Below, piece by piece: positions 23,926 to 31,995 of a DNA stretch of 64,000 bases. How positions within the stretch are numbered: position 1 is the first letter of the stretch; each line of letters opens with the position of its first letter. A program made the position numbers and the translations under genes. This stretch comes from Brachybacterium alimentarium (GTDB lineage: Bacteria; Actinomycetota; Actinomycetes; Actinomycetales; Dermabacteraceae), in NCBI RefSeq assembly GCF_002332425.1, contig NZ_NRGS01000011.1, forward strand, positions 124,001 through 188,000, read 5' to 3'. A model generated the notes under the pieces. It was not told the DNA's origin. It made no database searches and worked only from the letters and a program-made list of their open reading frames with translations.

Positions 23926-24005
23926 GCGCCGACGCTACGCCCGGCTGCGCGCGCCGAGCAGGAGCGACCGACTGCTGGGAGTCACGGTGCTCGGTGGGCT
24001 CCGGA

Positions 24006-24021
24006 CGAGTCAGCGGACTCG
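24006..24021 (-). terminator. Weak hairpin after the FUSC-like gene
   Basis: CGAGTC (24006-24011) and GACTCG (24016-24021) with a four-base loop follow the FUSC-like gene by 26 bases. Short but well placed. Confidence 0.35.
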
Positions 24022-24046
24022 GGGCGGATCGGTGAGCTCGGGCGGA

Positions 24047-25111
24047 TCAGGCCGATGCCGAGCGGTTCCGATGCCGGTCCACCAGGGCCGCGGTCACCAC
24101 GATCACGATGCCGACCACCACGCCGATGGCCGTCTCGAGCACCCGCGCCTCGAGCATCGGCCCGACGGGCTGGGGGTGCGCCAGCTGCACCATGAGCAGC
24201 GCGAGGGGAGTGATGAACAGCAGGGCGAAGGCGTAGTTGCGCAGCACGTACATCTCGGCGAGGAACTGCAGCACCACCACCCAGACCACGAACTGCCAGG
24301 GCTCGCTGGGGAAGGAGAGCAGGAACGCGGTGGTGACGATGCCCAGCGTGGTGCCGATGACGCGGTGCAGCCCGCGCTCGACCTGGAGCGTGCGGCCAGG
24401 AGCCGACAGCAGGGCGATCGCCGCGATCTGCGCCCAGTACGGGAAGGGCAGCCCGGAGGCCAGGCCCAGCATCCCGGCGACCGCCGAGGCGATCGCGAAT
24501 CGCGAGAACTCGGCGCCCAGCTGTGCACCGGTCCAGCGTTCGGCGCCCGGATCCACGTGTGCAGCCGGATGCCGCTCGCCGGCCCAGTGGCCGAGCAGGC
24601 CCAGCCCCACGCACAGCGTCGCCGCACCCGCAGCCACCAGGAACGCCGCCCACACAGGAGCGGCCGGCGGCGCGGACGCCACCGCGGCGACCGCGAAGAG
24701 CGGGAAGATCGCCCCGCCCGGCTTCAACCCGCGCGCGAGCACGAGCACGGCGGCCAGTCCCGCGACGACGGAGCTGACCAGCAGCGTGGTCCACGACGCC
24801 GCCGTCGGGTCCATCAGCTCGCCCACGCTGGAGAGCGTCGCCCCGAGGGTCACGCACACGGTGAGCATCGCCCCGGCGAGCGCCTGGCGTCGGAACCGCA
24901 TCCGGGTGGGCTCGTAGCGCGAGTAGATGCCGGTGAACGCGCCGAACCCCACGTACATCGCCCAGGAGACGTGGTCGGTCAGGAGCAGCACGGACATCGG
25001 GATCGCGAGTCCCACGGCGATGCGGAACGCCGGGATGTGGTCGACGCGACGGGGTCCGAGGCTCAGCATGCGCTGGGCCGTCCCCTGGATCTGGACGGGC
25101 AGTGCGGGCAC
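24047..25111 (-). CDS. FUSC-like (aromatic acid exporter type) membrane protein
   Basis: A 354-residue protein with about ten hydrophobic segments in two halves. FRIAVGLAIPMSVLLLTDHVSWAMYVGFGAFTGIYSRYEPTR is the FUSC/YccS first-helix pattern, and YWAQIAAIALLSAPGRTLQVERGLHRVIGTTLGIV is the matching stretch that begins the second half. The family includes efflux pumps for aromatic carboxylates such as fusaric acid. The GTG at 25111 is preceded by AAGGAG. It diverges from the NCS1 permease at 25359. Confidence 0.77.
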   Translation of the reverse strand: MPALPVQIQGTAQRMLSLGPRRVDHIPAFRIAVGLAIPMSVLLLTDHVSWAMYVGFGAFTGIYSRYEPTRMRFRRQALAGAMLTVCVTLGATLSSVGELMDPTAASWTTLLVSSVVAGLAAVLVLARGLKPGGAIFPLFAVAAVASAPPAAPVWAAFLVAAGAATLCVGLGLLGHWAGERHPAAHVDPGAERWTGAQLGAEFSRFAIASAVAGMLGLASGLPFPYWAQIAAIALLSAPGRTLQVERGLHRVIGTTLGIVTTAFLLSFPSEPWQFVVWVVVLQFLAEMYVLRNYAFALLFITPLALLMVQLAHPQPVGPMLEARVLETAIGVVVGIVIVVTAALVDRHRNRSASA

Positions 25112-25358
25112 AGAACTCCTTCCGAACAGCCGCGCAGGGCATACCGCGGGCCGTCCCTGTGCTGGTGGCGGGGTGTCGACGAGGGCGATCGCACGCTTCC
25201 TCGGACGGGGAGCGCAGCGACAGCGCTCCCTTCGATGATAGAGCGGGGCCGGGCGCCCCCTCCCCCATCGGTCGCGTCACAAGTGGGAGAATCCGGACAG
25301 TCCCTGCTGCATCCCCGTCGTCCGGCCCTCGGGCCGGCCCTGCTCCTGCGGAGTCGAC

Positions 25359-26873
25359 ATGACACCCCCTGACCGCTCCACCGCTCCCCTCCCGCCGGCC
25401 GCCGTCGGCGGAGCCGGGGTCATCGAGACCACCGGGATCGAGATCATCGCCGAGGCCGAGCGCACCGCCCGGCCACGTGATCTCGTATGGCCCTGGTTCG
25501 CCGCGAACGTCTCCGTGTTCGGCATGAGCTACGGCTCCTACCTGCTCGGCTTCGGCATCAGCTTCCTCCAGGCGACGATCGTGGCGGTCGTCGGCATCGT
25601 CCTCAGCTTCCTGCTGTGCGGGCTGGTCGCGATCGCCGGCAAGCGCGGCAGCGCGCCGACGATGGTGCTCTCCCGCGCCGCCTTCGGAGTGCACGGGCAG
25701 AAGGTGCCGGGCATCGTCTCGTGGCTGACGTCGATCGGCTGGGAGACGTCGCTGGCGATCTCCGCCGTGCTCGCCACGGCCACCGTGTTCGACGTGCTGG
25801 GCCTGGCCTCCGGGCAGGCGGTCACCGTGATCGCCGCGATCCTCATCGCCGCGCTGATCGTCACCGCGAGCGTGCTGGGCTATCACACGATCATGAAGCT
25901 CCAGTCGGTGCTCACCTGGGCCACCGGCGCCATGACCATCGTGTTCATGATCCTCACGATCCCCCATATCCAGTGGTCCGCCGTGGCGTCGATGCCGCAC
26001 GGCTCCCCGCAGGCGATGGTCGGCGCGCTGGTGATGGTGATGACCGGCTTCGGGCTGGGCTGGATCAACATCGCCGCGGACTGGTCGCGGTACCAGAAGC
26101 GCTCGGCGTCCGACGGATCCATCGTCCTGTGGAACACGATCGGCGGCGCCGCGGCCCCCGTGGTGCTGGTGATCTTCGGGCTGCTGCTGGCCGGCTCCGA
26201 CGAAGGTCTCGCCGGCGCGATCGAGAACGACCCCATCGGCGCACTGGTGACGATCCTGCCGCTGTGGGCGCTGATCCCCTTCTGGATCGTGGCCGTGCTG
26301 ACCCTGGTCTCCGGCGCCGTGCTGGGCATCTACTCCTCGGGTCTGACGCTGATCAGCCTGGGGATCCGGATCCCCCGCCCGGCCGCCGCAGCGGTCGACG
26401 GGCTGATCCTCACCGCCGGCACGATCTGGGTGGCGTTCTTCGCGACCAGCTTCATCGGGCCGTTCCAGAGCTTCCTCATCACCCTGGGCGTGCCGATCGC
26501 CGCGTGGGCCGGGATCCTCATCGCCGACGTGCTCTCGCGCCGCGCGGACTACGACGAGAAGGCCCTGTTCGATCCGGCCGGTCGCTACGGCTCGGTGGAC
26601 TGGACGTCCGTGCTCACCATGGTGGTCGCCTCGGTGCTCGGCTGGGGCCTGGTCGTGAACTCCTTCGCCGACGCCGCGCCGTGGAACAACTGGCAGGGCT
26701 ACCTGCTCGAGCCGCTGGGCCTGGGCACCTTCGTCGACGATCCGGCCGGCGCCTACTGGGACGGCAACTGGGCGTACTCCAACCTCGGCGTGCTGCTCGC
26801 GCTGGTGCTCGGTTTCGTGGTGACGTTCGTGGCGCGGCGCGAGAAGATCCGCCGCCAGGAGCGTGGCGCATGA
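25359..26873 (+). CDS. NCS1 family nucleobase:cation symporter
   Basis: A 504-residue permease with twelve membrane helices. WFAANVSVFGMSYGSYLLGFGISFLQATIVAVVG is the start of an NCS1 (CodB/Mhp1) transporter, GSAPTMVLSRAAFGVHGQKVPGIVSWLTSIGWE is its helix 2-3 signature, and FGLGWINIAADWSRYQKRSASDGSIVLWNTIGG covers helix 6. Members import cytosine, purines, allantoin or hydantoins with Na+ or H+. GGAG precedes the ATG, and a 7-bp hairpin (25322-25337) lies just upstream. The stop overlaps the next gene's ATG (ATGA), linking it to a cysteine hydrolase and a DUF488 gene. Confidence 0.87.
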   Translation: MTPPDRSTAPLPPAAVGGAGVIETTGIEIIAEAERTARPRDLVWPWFAANVSVFGMSYGSYLLGFGISFLQATIVAVVGIVLSFLLCGLVAIAGKRGSAPTMVLSRAAFGVHGQKVPGIVSWLTSIGWETSLAISAVLATATVFDVLGLASGQAVTVIAAILIAALIVTASVLGYHTIMKLQSVLTWATGAMTIVFMILTIPHIQWSAVASMPHGSPQAMVGALVMVMTGFGLGWINIAADWSRYQKRSASDGSIVLWNTIGGAAAPVVLVIFGLLLAGSDEGLAGAIENDPIGALVTILPLWALIPFWIVAVLTLVSGAVLGIYSSGLTLISLGIRIPRPAAAAVDGLILTAGTIWVAFFATSFIGPFQSFLITLGVPIAAWAGILIADVLSRRADYDEKALFDPAGRYGSVDWTSVLTMVVASVLGWGLVVNSFADAAPWNNWQGYLLEPLGLGTFVDDPAGAYWDGNWAYSNLGVLLALVLGFVVTFVARREKIRRQERGA

Positions 26874-27502
26874 GCGCCCCCTGGCTCCTGGTCATCGATC
26901 CGCAACGGATCTTCGCCGACCCCGCCTCCGAGTGGTGCTCGCCGTTCTTCCCCGCCGCGATGGAGAACATCGCGCGCTTGGCGGAGTCCGTCGGCCCCGA
27001 GCGCACCCTGGTCACCCGCTGGCTGCCCACGGCGGACCGTGCCACCGCCTGGGGCGACTACTTCCGCGCCTGGCCCTTCGCGGACGTCCCCGCGGAGGAT
27101 TCCCGGTACGAGCTGGTCGAGGCCGCCCGCGGGCTGTCCGCGCATCCGACGATCGACGAGCCGACGTTCGGGAAATGGGGGTCGCAGCTGGCCGAGCGCG
27201 TGGGCTGGGTGGAGAATCCCGGCACGCATCTGCTCGTCACCGGGGTGACCACGGACTGCTGCGTGATCTCGACGGTGCTCCCCGCGGCCGACGCCGGGGT
27301 ACGGCTGAGCGTGGTCACCGATGCCGTCGCCCATTCGGCGGCGGAGAACGGCCCGCCGGCGCTGCACACGATGAGCCTGTTCCCGCCGCAGGTCGACCTG
27401 CGCAGCACCGACGAGATCCTGGCCGACCGGAAGCTCTTGCCCGACCATGAGGCCCCGGACGTCCAGACCCCTCGGCAGATGCGAGCCTGGGGACATGGCT
27501 GA
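26870..27502 (+). CDS. Isochorismatase-like cysteine hydrolase
   Basis: 210 residues. The catalytic triad of the family can be placed: Asp in LVIDPQRIF near residue 9, Lys in FGKWGSQL and Cys in VTGVTTDCCVISTVLPAADAG. Such enzymes hydrolyse amides of nicotinamide, N-carbamoyl or ureidoacrylate type compounds. Its four-base overlap with a nucleobase/hydantoin-type permease suggests the substrate is what that permease imports, for example a pyrimidine- or hydantoin-derived amide; that is inference. The stop overlaps the DUF488 start by eight bases, so all three genes form one coupled operon. Confidence 0.83.
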   Translation: MSAPWLLVIDPQRIFADPASEWCSPFFPAAMENIARLAESVGPERTLVTRWLPTADRATAWGDYFRAWPFADVPAEDSRYELVEAARGLSAHPTIDEPTFGKWGSQLAERVGWVENPGTHLLVTGVTTDCCVISTVLPAADAGVRLSVVTDAVAHSAAENGPPALHTMSLFPPQVDLRSTDEILADRKLLPDHEAPDVQTPRQMRAWGHG

Positions 27503-28049
27503 CGCACTGCTCACCGTCGGTCACGGCACGCTGTCGCGCCCGGAGCTCGCCGATCTGCTGCGCGGAGCAGGGATCGAGCAGCTCGTGGACGTGCGCCGCT
27601 TCCCCGGCTCCCGGGCGAACGACGCCGCGGCCCGCGGCGTCGTCGAGGAGATCTGCGCGGAAGCCGGCATCTCGTACCGCTGGGACGAGCGCCTGGGTGG
27701 ACGGCGCCGGCTCACCAAGGACGAGGACGCGCAGTCTCCTGATACCTGGTGGCGCGTGAAGCAGTTCCGCGCCTACGCCGGATGGACCCGCAGCGAGGAC
27801 TTCCGCGCCGGGATCACCGATCTGCGGGCCGACGTGGCCCGCTCCCGCACCGCGGTGATGTGCTCCGAGGCCGTGTGGTGGCGCTGCCACCGCCGCCTCA
27901 TCGCCGACGTGATGCTCCTGGAGCACGGGGTCGACGTCGCGGACCTCATGCACACCGGGAAGGAACGCCCCCACGAGCCGAGCGAAGGGGCACGGCTCGA
28001 CGAGAACGGTCATGTCGTCTGGGACCTGCCCGACCGCGACGAGTCCTGA
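27495..28049 (+). CDS. DUF488 family protein
   Basis: 184 residues. It begins LLTVGHGTLSRPELADLLRGAGIEQLVDVRRFPGSR, the DUF488 opening with the DVR motif, and contains AVMCSEAVWWRCHRRLIADVML with the conserved CxE...CHR segment, which could bind a metal or act catalytically. Biochemical function is not established. The ATG at 27495 lies within the end of the cysteine-hydrolase gene, so it is translated by coupling in the permease-hydrolase operon. Its stop codon lies within a 16-base tandem duplication. Confidence 0.82.
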   Translation: MADALLTVGHGTLSRPELADLLRGAGIEQLVDVRRFPGSRANDAAARGVVEEICAEAGISYRWDERLGGRRRLTKDEDAQSPDTWWRVKQFRAYAGWTRSEDFRAGITDLRADVARSRTAVMCSEAVWWRCHRRLIADVMLLEHGVDVADLMHTGKERPHEPSEGARLDENGHVVWDLPDRDES

Positions 28050-28068
28050 CGGCGGCGAGTCCTGACCG
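28037..28068. repeat. 16-base tandem duplication over the DUF488 stop codon
   Basis: CGACGAGTCCTGACGG (28037-28052) is followed directly by CGGCGAGTCCTGACCG (28053-28068), a match at 14 of 16 bases. The first copy contains the gene's stop codon. Confidence 0.7.
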
Positions 28069-28150
28069 CGCAGGGCTCCAGCGGTCCGCGCCCTGACCGC
28101 GCCGGAAAAACCGGTGGCCGCGAAGGCTCCCGGGCCCTACCGTCGGCCCC

Positions 28151-28945
28151 ATGCACTCTCCCACCTCACGCACCACGCCGCCCCTGCCCCGCACCGCTCT
28201 GATCACGGGCGTGGGCCGGCGGCGCGGGATCGGCGCCGCGATCGCCCGCGGTCTCGCCGCCGACGGCTATGACCTGGCCCTGAACTACCACGACCCCTAC
28301 GACCGCCGGGTGCTCGGGGAGAAGGCCGACGTGGACCTGCTGGCCGAGGAGCTGCGGGCCGACGGTCGGCGCGTCGAACTGCTCCCCGGTGACCTCGAGG
28401 ACCCCGCGGTCCCACCGTCGCTCGTGGCCGCGGCCCGGGAGGAACTGGGCCCGCTGGGCGTGCTCGTGACCTGCCACTGCGAGTCGGTGGACTCCTCGAT
28501 CCTGGACACCACGGTGGAGAGCTTCGACCGCCACTACGCGGTCAACCTGCGCGCCACCTGGCTGCTGCTGAAGGCCTTCGCCGAGCAGGTCGAGCCGGGC
28601 CGCGACACCGCGGGCGGCGCGATGATCGCCCTGACCAGCGATCACACGGTGCACAACCTTCCCTATGGTGCGACCAAGGGGGCGCTGGACCGCCTCGTGC
28701 TGGCCGGCACCCACGAGCTCGCCGATCGCGACGTGCGCACCAACGTGATCAACCCCGGGCCGATCGACACCGGATGGATGGACGACGAGATCCGTGCCTC
28801 CGGGGCGGCGAGCACCCCGGCCGGGCGCCTCGGCGGCACCGACACCGTCGCGGACCTCGTGCGCTTCCTCGTCTCGCAGCAGGGTGCATGGATCCGCGGG
28901 CAGCTGCTCTACTCCAACGGAGGGTTCGCGTCCCCGGCGCTCTGA
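28151..28945 (+). CDS. Short-chain dehydrogenase/reductase (SDR)
   Basis: 264 residues with a Rossmann fold. The NAD(P) loop reads TGVGRRRGIGAAIA, and the catalytic pair is Tyr and Lys in LPYGATKGALDRL. VTCHCESVDSSIL replaces the more usual NNAG stretch, a variant that also occurs in SDRs labelled classical/atypical. NPGPIDTGWMDDE is the familiar loop following the active site. The gene stands alone, and its last 37 bases overlap a small opposite-strand zinc-ribbon gene. A TACCGT box seven bases before the ATG may give a leaderless transcript. Substrate unknown. Confidence 0.86.
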   Translation: MHSPTSRTTPPLPRTALITGVGRRRGIGAAIARGLAADGYDLALNYHDPYDRRVLGEKADVDLLAEELRADGRRVELLPGDLEDPAVPPSLVAAAREELGPLGVLVTCHCESVDSSILDTTVESFDRHYAVNLRATWLLLKAFAEQVEPGRDTAGGAMIALTSDHTVHNLPYGATKGALDRLVLAGTHELADRDVRTNVINPGPIDTGWMDDEIRASGAASTPAGRLGGTDTVADLVRFLVSQQGAWIRGQLLYSNGGFASPAL

Positions 28946-29160
28946 GGCGGCTCGGTCCGCACCGCGCCGCAGCGCCAGCAGGGCGCGCTCGGGTCCCGTG
29001 CGCCGTCCCCCTCCGGCATCGCGCCGCACTCCGGGCACAGCAGACCGATCCAGCACACCGCCTCACCGGCGGGGCCCGGCTGCTCGACGTCCTCGTCCAC
29101 CGCTGACTCCTCGCGCCGCGTCCTCCGGGCCCGGGCGCTCCTGCTCGGGCCCGTGCTCAC
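28909..29160 (-). CDS. Small zinc-ribbon protein
   Basis: Up to 83 residues. It has two CxxC knuckles 18 residues apart, CPECGAMPEG and CWRCGAVRTE, preceded by AVCWIGLLCPECG, a pattern I associate with small actinobacterial zinc-ribbon proteins of unknown role. The frame begins at a GTG at 29160; a GTG at 29100 would give 63 residues and is equally possible, since the extra N-terminal part is arginine/serine-rich. It overlaps the end of the SDR gene tail-to-tail by 37 bases. No function is assigned. Confidence 0.5.
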   Translation of the reverse strand: MSTGPSRSARARRTRREESAVDEDVEQPGPAGEAVCWIGLLCPECGAMPEGDGARDPSAPCWRCGAVRTEPPQSAGDANPPLE

Positions 29161-29193
29161 GACTGTACGCCGCGCGCCGTGCCCCGGCGGTCC

Positions 29194-30207
29194 TCAGCGC
29201 TCCGCGCCGGAGCCGCCCTCGTCGTCGGCGGCGTCGGCCGTCGTGGAGGTCTTCGAAGCGAACACCAGGGACGCCACGACCGCACCGGCCATGGAGAGCA
29301 CGATGACGCTCAGCGACAGCCAGATCGGCACCTCGGGGATCTTCTGCAGCACCGAGAAGCCCGGGATGATGTCCAGCGGCGCCTCGTGGATGGCATGGAT
29401 CAGCAGCTTGATGCCGATGAAGCCGAGGATCGCGGCGATGCCGTAGTGCAGGTAGGCCAGTCGCTCCAGGAGGCCGCCCAGCAGGAAGTACAGCTGGCGC
29501 AGTCCCATCAGGGCGAACAGGTTGGCCGTGAACACCAGGAACGGGTTCTGAGTGACCGCGAAGATGGCCGGGATCGAGTCCAGCGCGAACATGACGTCGG
29601 TCAGGCCGATGGTGACGAACACCAGCAGCATCGGGGTGAACAGCTTCTTCCCGTCCACGACGGTGCGCAGCTTGTTGCCGTCGTAGCTGTCCGAGACGGG
29701 GAACATCCTGCGCACCGTGCGCATGATGAACGAGTCGGAGTCCTCGTCGTCCTCCTCCTGGGTCTGCTTCCAGGCCGTCCACAGCAGGAACAGCCCGAAG
29801 AGATAGAAGACGCCGGCGAAGTTGTCGATGATCACCGCACCGGCGAGGATGAACAGTCCGCGGGCGATCAGCGCGATGATGATGCCCACCATCAGCACTT
29901 CCTGCTGGTACTTCTTCGGCACGGCGAACTTCGACATGATCACGATGAAGACGAACAGGTTGTCGATGCTCAGCGAGTACTCGAGCAGCCACCCGGTGAC
30001 GAACTCGGAGGCCGGTTCCATCCCGCCCACGAAGAACAGCACCACCGCGAACACGATGGCCAGGCTGACGTAGAACCCGATCCACCCGGCGCACTCCTTC
30101 ATCGAGGGCAGGTGGGGCCGCTTGAGGACCATCAGGAGGTCGACGAGAAGGATGGCGACGAGCACGACCAGGGCCGCGATCTCGAATCCGAGGTGGAGCT
30201 CTCCCAT
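29194..30207 (-). CDS. TerC family membrane protein
   Basis: 337 residues from the ATG at 30207; nine membrane helices. The two acidic metal-site motifs are present: LEYSLSIDNLFVFIVIMSKF near the first third and GLTDVMFALDSIPAIFAVTQ near the middle. TerC/Alx proteins export manganese during exoenzyme secretion or handle tellurite stress. The C-terminus is an acidic tail ending GGSGAER. The upstream sequence does not contain the conserved boxes of the manganese riboswitch that often precedes such genes. A TACTCT box ~75 bases before the start may be the -10. No metal-resistance partners are near. Confidence 0.89.
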   Translation of the reverse strand: MGELHLGFEIAALVVLVAILLVDLLMVLKRPHLPSMKECAGWIGFYVSLAIVFAVVLFFVGGMEPASEFVTGWLLEYSLSIDNLFVFIVIMSKFAVPKKYQQEVLMVGIIIALIARGLFILAGAVIIDNFAGVFYLFGLFLLWTAWKQTQEEDDEDSDSFIMRTVRRMFPVSDSYDGNKLRTVVDGKKLFTPMLLVFVTIGLTDVMFALDSIPAIFAVTQNPFLVFTANLFALMGLRQLYFLLGGLLERLAYLHYGIAAILGFIGIKLLIHAIHEAPLDIIPGFSVLQKIPEVPIWLSLSVIVLSMAGAVVASLVFASKTSTTADAADDEGGSGAER

Positions 30208-30365
30208 GTGCAGTCCTTGGGGTGGGGCGGACGTTCTTCCCGAGATGACGGGACGGGCCGACGGGGGCAACCCGCCCCAAGAGTACAAGTGGCGAGCCCG
30301 CGCTCACCCGCGGGGCCGTGATCGTCCGCTCACGCCTGTGCAGCGGGGAGACGATCGGCCACCCG

Positions 30366-30392
30366 CGCCGCGGGCAGCAGATGCCCGCGGCG
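30366..30392 (-). terminator. Terminator of the hutU-hutI-hutH operon
   Basis: CGCCGCGGGCA (30366-30376) pairs with TGCCCGCGGCG (30382-30392) around a five-base loop, 18 bases after the hutH stop. Confidence 0.8.
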
Positions 30393-30409
30393 GGCAGCGC
30401 TCTGCGCCC

Positions 30410-31981
30410 TCAGCGCAGCGTTCCGGTGACCTCCTCGACGGCCGCGAGCACGGCCCCGTCCAGCAGGCGCGCCTCGGCCTCGGCGATGTCGGGGGCCAGG
30501 AAGCGATCGGGGCCGGGGCCCTGCACCGTGCGTCGCAGCACCTCGACCGCTGCCGCGCTCGCGGCCGACGGCTCCAGCGGTGCGCGCAGATCGATCGCAC
30601 GAGACGCGGTGAGCAGCTCGATGGCCAGCACGCGGCGCAGGTTCTCCACGCTCGTGCGCAGCTTGCGGGCGGCATGCCAGCCCATCGACACGTGGTCCTC
30701 CTGCATCGCGGAGGACGGGATCGAGTCCACGCTCGCCGGGACGGCGAGCCGCTTCATCTCCGAGACCATCGCCGCCTGGGTGTACTGCGCGATCATGAAG
30801 CCCGAGTCCACGCCCGGGTCGTCGGCCAGGAAGGGCGGCAGCCCGTGGGAGCGCGACCTGTCGAGCATGCGATCGGTGCGGCGCTCGGCGATCGAGGCGA
30901 GATCCGCGGAGACCACGGCGAGGAAGTCCAGCACATAGGCGACAGGGGCGCCGTGGAAGTTTCCGTTGGAGGTCACGGTGCCGTCCTCGAGCACGACGGG
31001 ATTGTCGATCGCGCTGGCCAGCTCGCGCTCGGCGACGGTGCGGGCGTGCTCGATGGTGTCGCGCACGCCGCCGGCCACCTGCGGGGCGCAGCGCAGCGAG
31101 TAGGCGTCCTGCACGCGGGAGCCCTCGGCGGCGACATCGGCGATGATCGGCGAGCCCTCGAGCAGGGCGAGGATGTTCGCGGCCGACGCCTCCTGGCCCG
31201 GGTGGGGGCGCAGCGGCGCGTGCAGCTCGGGGCGGAAGACGGTGTCGCGGCCGCGCAGGCCCTGCACGGTCAGCGCGGTGGTGAGGTCCGCGGTGCGCAC
31301 CAGCTCGTCGAGATCGGCGATCGCCATCAGCAGCATGCCGAGCATGCCGTCGGTGCCGTTGATCAGCGCCAGGCCCTCCTTCTCCTCGAGCAGCACGGGC
31401 TCGATGCCCGCCTCGGCGAGCAGCTCGGGCACGGGGCGCTCTGTGCCGTCGTGGTCACGGGCCCGCCCCTCTCCCATCAGCACGATCGCGCAGTGGGACA
31501 GCGGCGCGAGGTCGCCCGAGCAGCCGAGGGAGCCGTACTCGTGGACGATCGGCGTGATCTGCGCGTTCAGCAGCGCGAGCATCGTCTCGACCACCACGGG
31601 GCGCACCCCGGTGCGGCCGGAGGCGAGGGTGCGGGCACGCAGCAGCATCAGGGCACGCACCACCTCGGTCTCCACCTCGGGGCCGGCGCCGGCGGCATGG
31701 GACCGGATCAAGGACCGCTGCAGGGCATGGCGCATGCTCGGCGCGATCGCGGTGTCGGCGAGGGCGCCGAATCCGGTCGAGACGCCGTAGACGGGAGCGT
31801 GCCCCGGGGCGGCCAGTGCATCGATGTGGGCGCGCACCCGGACCACCTCCTCCCGGGCGGCGGCGTCGAGCTGCACCGGGGCCCCGCGGCGGGCGACCGC
31901 GAGGACGTCGGCGGCGGAGAGCCCGGAGGTGGACAGGGTGATGGCGGAGCCGTCGGCGGTGCGGGCGGTGGTGCTGGTCAT
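30410..31981 (-). CDS. hutH: Histidine ammonia-lyase
   Basis: The ATG at 31981 gives 523 residues. The enzyme removes ammonia from histidine to make urocanate in the cytoplasm, the first step of the Hut path. The electrophilic MIO cofactor forms from three residues that here read Cys-Ser-Gly, in HEYGSLGCSGDLAPLSH near residue 155, rather than the textbook Ala-Ser-Gly; I believe the Cys form also occurs in Streptomyces enzymes. The N-terminal YGVSTGFG motif and the NGNFHGAPVAYVLDF stretch are also present. hutI ends 14 bases upstream; the operon order is hutU-hutI-hutH. Confidence 0.95.
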   Translation of the reverse strand: MTSTTARTADGSAITLSTSGLSAADVLAVARRGAPVQLDAAAREEVVRVRAHIDALAAPGHAPVYGVSTGFGALADTAIAPSMRHALQRSLIRSHAAGAGPEVETEVVRALMLLRARTLASGRTGVRPVVVETMLALLNAQITPIVHEYGSLGCSGDLAPLSHCAIVLMGEGRARDHDGTERPVPELLAEAGIEPVLLEEKEGLALINGTDGMLGMLLMAIADLDELVRTADLTTALTVQGLRGRDTVFRPELHAPLRPHPGQEASAANILALLEGSPIIADVAAEGSRVQDAYSLRCAPQVAGGVRDTIEHARTVAERELASAIDNPVVLEDGTVTSNGNFHGAPVAYVLDFLAVVSADLASIAERRTDRMLDRSRSHGLPPFLADDPGVDSGFMIAQYTQAAMVSEMKRLAVPASVDSIPSSAMQEDHVSMGWHAARKLRTSVENLRRVLAIELLTASRAIDLRAPLEPSAASAAAVEVLRRTVQGPGPDRFLAPDIAEAEARLLDGAVLAAVEEVTGTLR

Positions 31982-31995
31982 GGGGTGCCTTTCGG

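Noticed and set aside
29194..30300. Manganese (yybP-ykoY) riboswitch before the TerC gene
   Set aside because: The leader has only one short stem and lacks the conserved boxes of that riboswitch, so I do not call it.
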